Assembly: GCA_021816565.1 (NCBI GenBank)
Contig: JAKAXN010000292.1
Location: forward strand, 1 to 6,004
Reading direction: 5' to 3'
Length of the DNA stretch: 6,004 nucleotides
Origin: Actinomycetes bacterium
Lineage (GTDB): Bacteria > Actinomycetota > Acidimicrobiia > Acidimicrobiales > Palsa-688
Within the stretch, counting starts at the first letter, position 1. Each line of letters opens with the position of its first letter. Below the pieces are notes generated by a model. The model searched no databases. It had not been told where the DNA came from and was given only the letters and a program-made list of their open reading frames with translations. The position numbers were made by a program, and so were the translations under genes. This document shows, piece by piece, positions 4,557 through 6,004 of this stretch.

Positions 4557-6004
4557 ATGCAGCCGGTTCTGTGGTTCAAGGAGTTGCGCAGGGGTGACAC
4601 CGCCCGGGCCGGCGGCAAGGGGGCCAACCTGGGGGAACTGGTCTCCGGCGGTTTCCCGGTGCCCGACGGGTTCGTGGTCACCGCCGGGGCGTACCTGGCG
4701 GCCATGGACTTCGCCGGTGTGCGCGAGCGGCTGCGGGAGGCGTCGGCCCGCATCGACCCCGACGACCTGGCCGCCCTGGCCGAGCTGAGCCGGACCCTGC
4801 GCGACACCGTGCGGGGGGTGGAGCTGCCCTCCGACGTGGCCGCCGCCGTCACCACCGCGTACCGGGATCTGGGCCCGGGGGCGGTGGTCGCCGTCCGCTC
4901 GTCGGCCACCTCGGAGGACACCGAAGGCGTGTCGTTCGCCGGGATGAACCAGACCTTCACCAACGTGTCCGGCGAGCAGCAGGTGCTGGAGCAGCTGAAG
5001 GAGTGCTGGTCGTCGATGTTCGGCGAGCGGGTCATCGCCTACCGCTTCACCCGCCACATCACCGACGAGCCGGCCATCGCCGTCGTGGTGCAGCGGATGG
5101 TCCACCCCGCGGCGTCGGGAGTGATCTTCACCGTGGACCCGGCCACCGGGGAGCGGGATCTCATGGTGCTGGAGGCCGCCTTCGGCCAGGGTGAGGTGGT
5201 GGTGGGCGGTCGGGTCGAACCCGACACCTACGTCATATCCAAGGCCGGCCCGGCCCTGCGCGACGTGCGGATCGGTCAGAAGAGCCACAAGATCGTGGCC
5301 GGTCCCGACGGTGACCTGAAGGTCCCGCTGACCCCGGCGGAGGCCTCGGCCCGGGTGCTGGCGGACGAGACGGTCCTCGAACTGGCCCGGCTGGCCATCA
5401 GGGTGGAGCAGCACTACGGCTCCCCCCAGGACATGGAGTTCGCCGTCGAGGAGGGTGGCCGGGTGTGGCTGGTGCAGAGCCGGCCCATCACCACCCTGGC
5501 CGGGGAGGACCGGTCCGGTCCCGCGGCCGGCACCGGCGCCGGGCCGGTCCCGGCCGGGACGGCTCCGGCCGGGACGGCTCCAGCCGGGATGGCTCCGGCC
5601 GAGCCGGCCGTGCTGGCCTCCGGGCTGGGGGCGGCAGCCGGGGTGGCGACCGGCCGGGTGCGGGTCCTGTCCACACCGGCCGAGGGTGACCAGCTCCAGC
5701 CCGGGGAGGTGCTGGTGGCTCCCATGACCAACCCCGACTGGGTGCCGGCCATCCGCCGGGCCGCCGCCCTGGTCACCGACGGCGGCGGCATGACCTGCCA
5801 CGCCGCCATCGTCAGCCGGGAGCTCGGGGTGCCGTGCGTGGTGGGTACCAGGAACGCCACCACCGTCCTGCGCAGCGGGGAGCGGGTCACCGTAGACGGC
5901 GGCCGGGGCAAGGTCTTCGAGGGCGGCCTGCTCGGGGCCCTACCCGCGGTGGCGGCGTTGACCTCGCCGCCGGTGACGGCGCCGGCCGCGGAGGTGCCGA
6001 CCTC
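4557..6004 (+). CDS. ppsA: Phosphoenolpyruvate synthase (N-terminal 482 residues, cut by the window edge)
   Basis: PEP synthase (pyruvate, water dikinase) makes PEP, AMP and phosphate from pyruvate, ATP and water, a cytosolic entry to gluconeogenesis. The reading frame is open from the ATG to the right edge. An ATP-grasp pyruvate phosphate dikinase N-domain comes first: GGKGANLGEL (19-28) with the ATP-binding Lys21, AVRSSATSEDTEG with Arg114, SGVIFTVDP (187-195), and LVQSRPITTL (about 305-314) closing the domain. A Pro/Ala/Gly linker of about 35 residues follows. The swivel domain carries TDGGGMTCHAAIVSREL with the phosphohistidine at His415, close to His421 of E. coli PpsA. After VFEG a second Pro/Ala-rich stretch begins, as expected before the PEP/pyruvate-binding barrel, which would lie beyond the edge. 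A short form lacking the barrel cannot be excluded. Rifampin phosphotransferase is less likely because its His domain is at the far C-terminus, after a drug-binding domain. Confidence 0.88.
   Translation, partial: MQPVLWFKELRRGDTARAGGKGANLGELVSGGFPVPDGFVVTAGAYLAAMDFAGVRERLREASARIDPDDLAALAELSRTLRDTVRGVELPSDVAAAVTTAYRDLGPGAVVAVRSSATSEDTEGVSFAGMNQTFTNVSGEQQVLEQLKECWSSMFGERVIAYRFTRHITDEPAIAVVVQRMVHPAASGVIFTVDPATGERDLMVLEAAFGQGEVVVGGRVEPDTYVISKAGPALRDVRIGQKSHKIVAGPDGDLKVPLTPAEASARVLADETVLELARLAIRVEQHYGSPQDMEFAVEEGGRVWLVQSRPITTLAGEDRSGPAAGTGAGPVPAGTAPAGTAPAGMAPAEPAVLASGLGAAAGVATGRVRVLSTPAEGDQLQPGEVLVAPMTNPDWVPAIRRAAALVTDGGGMTCHAAIVSRELGVPCVVGTRNATTVLRSGERVTVDGGRGKVFEGGLLGALPAVAALTSPPVTAPAAEVPT
5550..5609 (+). 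repeat. 15-bp tandem repeat coding a Pro-Ala linker in PEP synthase
   Basis: Four in-frame 15-bp units encode PAGTA, PAGTA, PAGMA and PAEPA (residues 332-351). Units one and two are identical, unit three differs at two bases, and unit four is degenerate. They extend the hinge between the ATP-grasp and phosphohistidine domains. Because each unit is a multiple of three, copy-number change would alter hinge length without a frameshift. A 14-bp palindrome (5547-5560) overlaps the first unit. Confidence 0.8.

Noticed and set aside
506..5035. A 1509-aa open frame on the minus strand spanning several genes
   Set aside because: It runs antisense to MMPL, ClC and PEP synthase, is low-complexity and rich in Gly, Glu, His, Gln and Arg, and matches no family I recognise. 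It is the expected by-product of strong GC bias at third codon positions.
4377..5801. A 474-aa minus-strand frame opposite the PEP synthase gene
   Set aside because: It lies over clear ATP-grasp and phosphohistidine motifs on the plus strand and has the same low-complexity antisense composition.
4557..6004. Rifampin phosphotransferase instead of PEP synthase
   Set aside because: The phosphohistidine domain follows the ATP-grasp domain directly at residue 415; in the drug enzymes a rifampin-binding domain comes between and the His lies near the C-terminus.

Overview
The window is very GC-rich, with the strong third-position G/C bias and long antisense shadow frames typical of high-GC Actinomycetota. 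GTG/TTG starts, GGAGG-type ribosome binding sites and MMPL and ClC protein styles common in that phylum fit this. An acidimicrobial or related actinobacterial lineage is my best guess, but it cannot be settled from 6 kb. No mobile element, CRISPR array, tRNA or rRNA is visible.

Layout. (1) At the left edge, on the minus strand, lies the first third of a CheY-like response regulator, running off the window. (2) A 267-bp divergent control region (113-379) follows. It holds a candidate sigma-28/WhiG-type promoter facing the response regulator and a three-copy inverted/direct repeat facing the next gene. (3) Plus strand 380-2575: a complete 12-TM MMPL/RND exporter, best started at a TTG codon. 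(4) A 93-bp gap with a GC hairpin and a TAnnnT promoter element, then (5) plus strand 2669-4063: a ClC-family anion channel/transporter with altered selectivity and proton-path residues. (6) Minus strand 4048-4302: a small, acidic-to-neutral 84-aa protein, possibly of the amphi-Trp family, converging on and overlapping the ClC gene by 16 bp. (7) A second divergent control region (4303-4556) with two adjacent perfect palindromes. (8) Plus strand 4557 to the right edge: the N-terminal 482 residues of a phosphoenolpyruvate synthase (ATP-grasp domain plus phosphohistidine swivel domain), joined by a Pro/Ala-rich repeat linker.

How the genes work together is uncertain. The exporter and the ClC protein could be co-transcribed but have signs of separate control. 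The ClC protein moves anions and the PEP synthase links pyruvate/ATP to gluconeogenesis; both appear in stress or energy-limitation gene sets of other actinobacteria, but nothing here proves a shared regulon. I did not find a clear undescribed system. The most informative open points are the two divergent control regions, the ClC residue changes and the small convergent gene.
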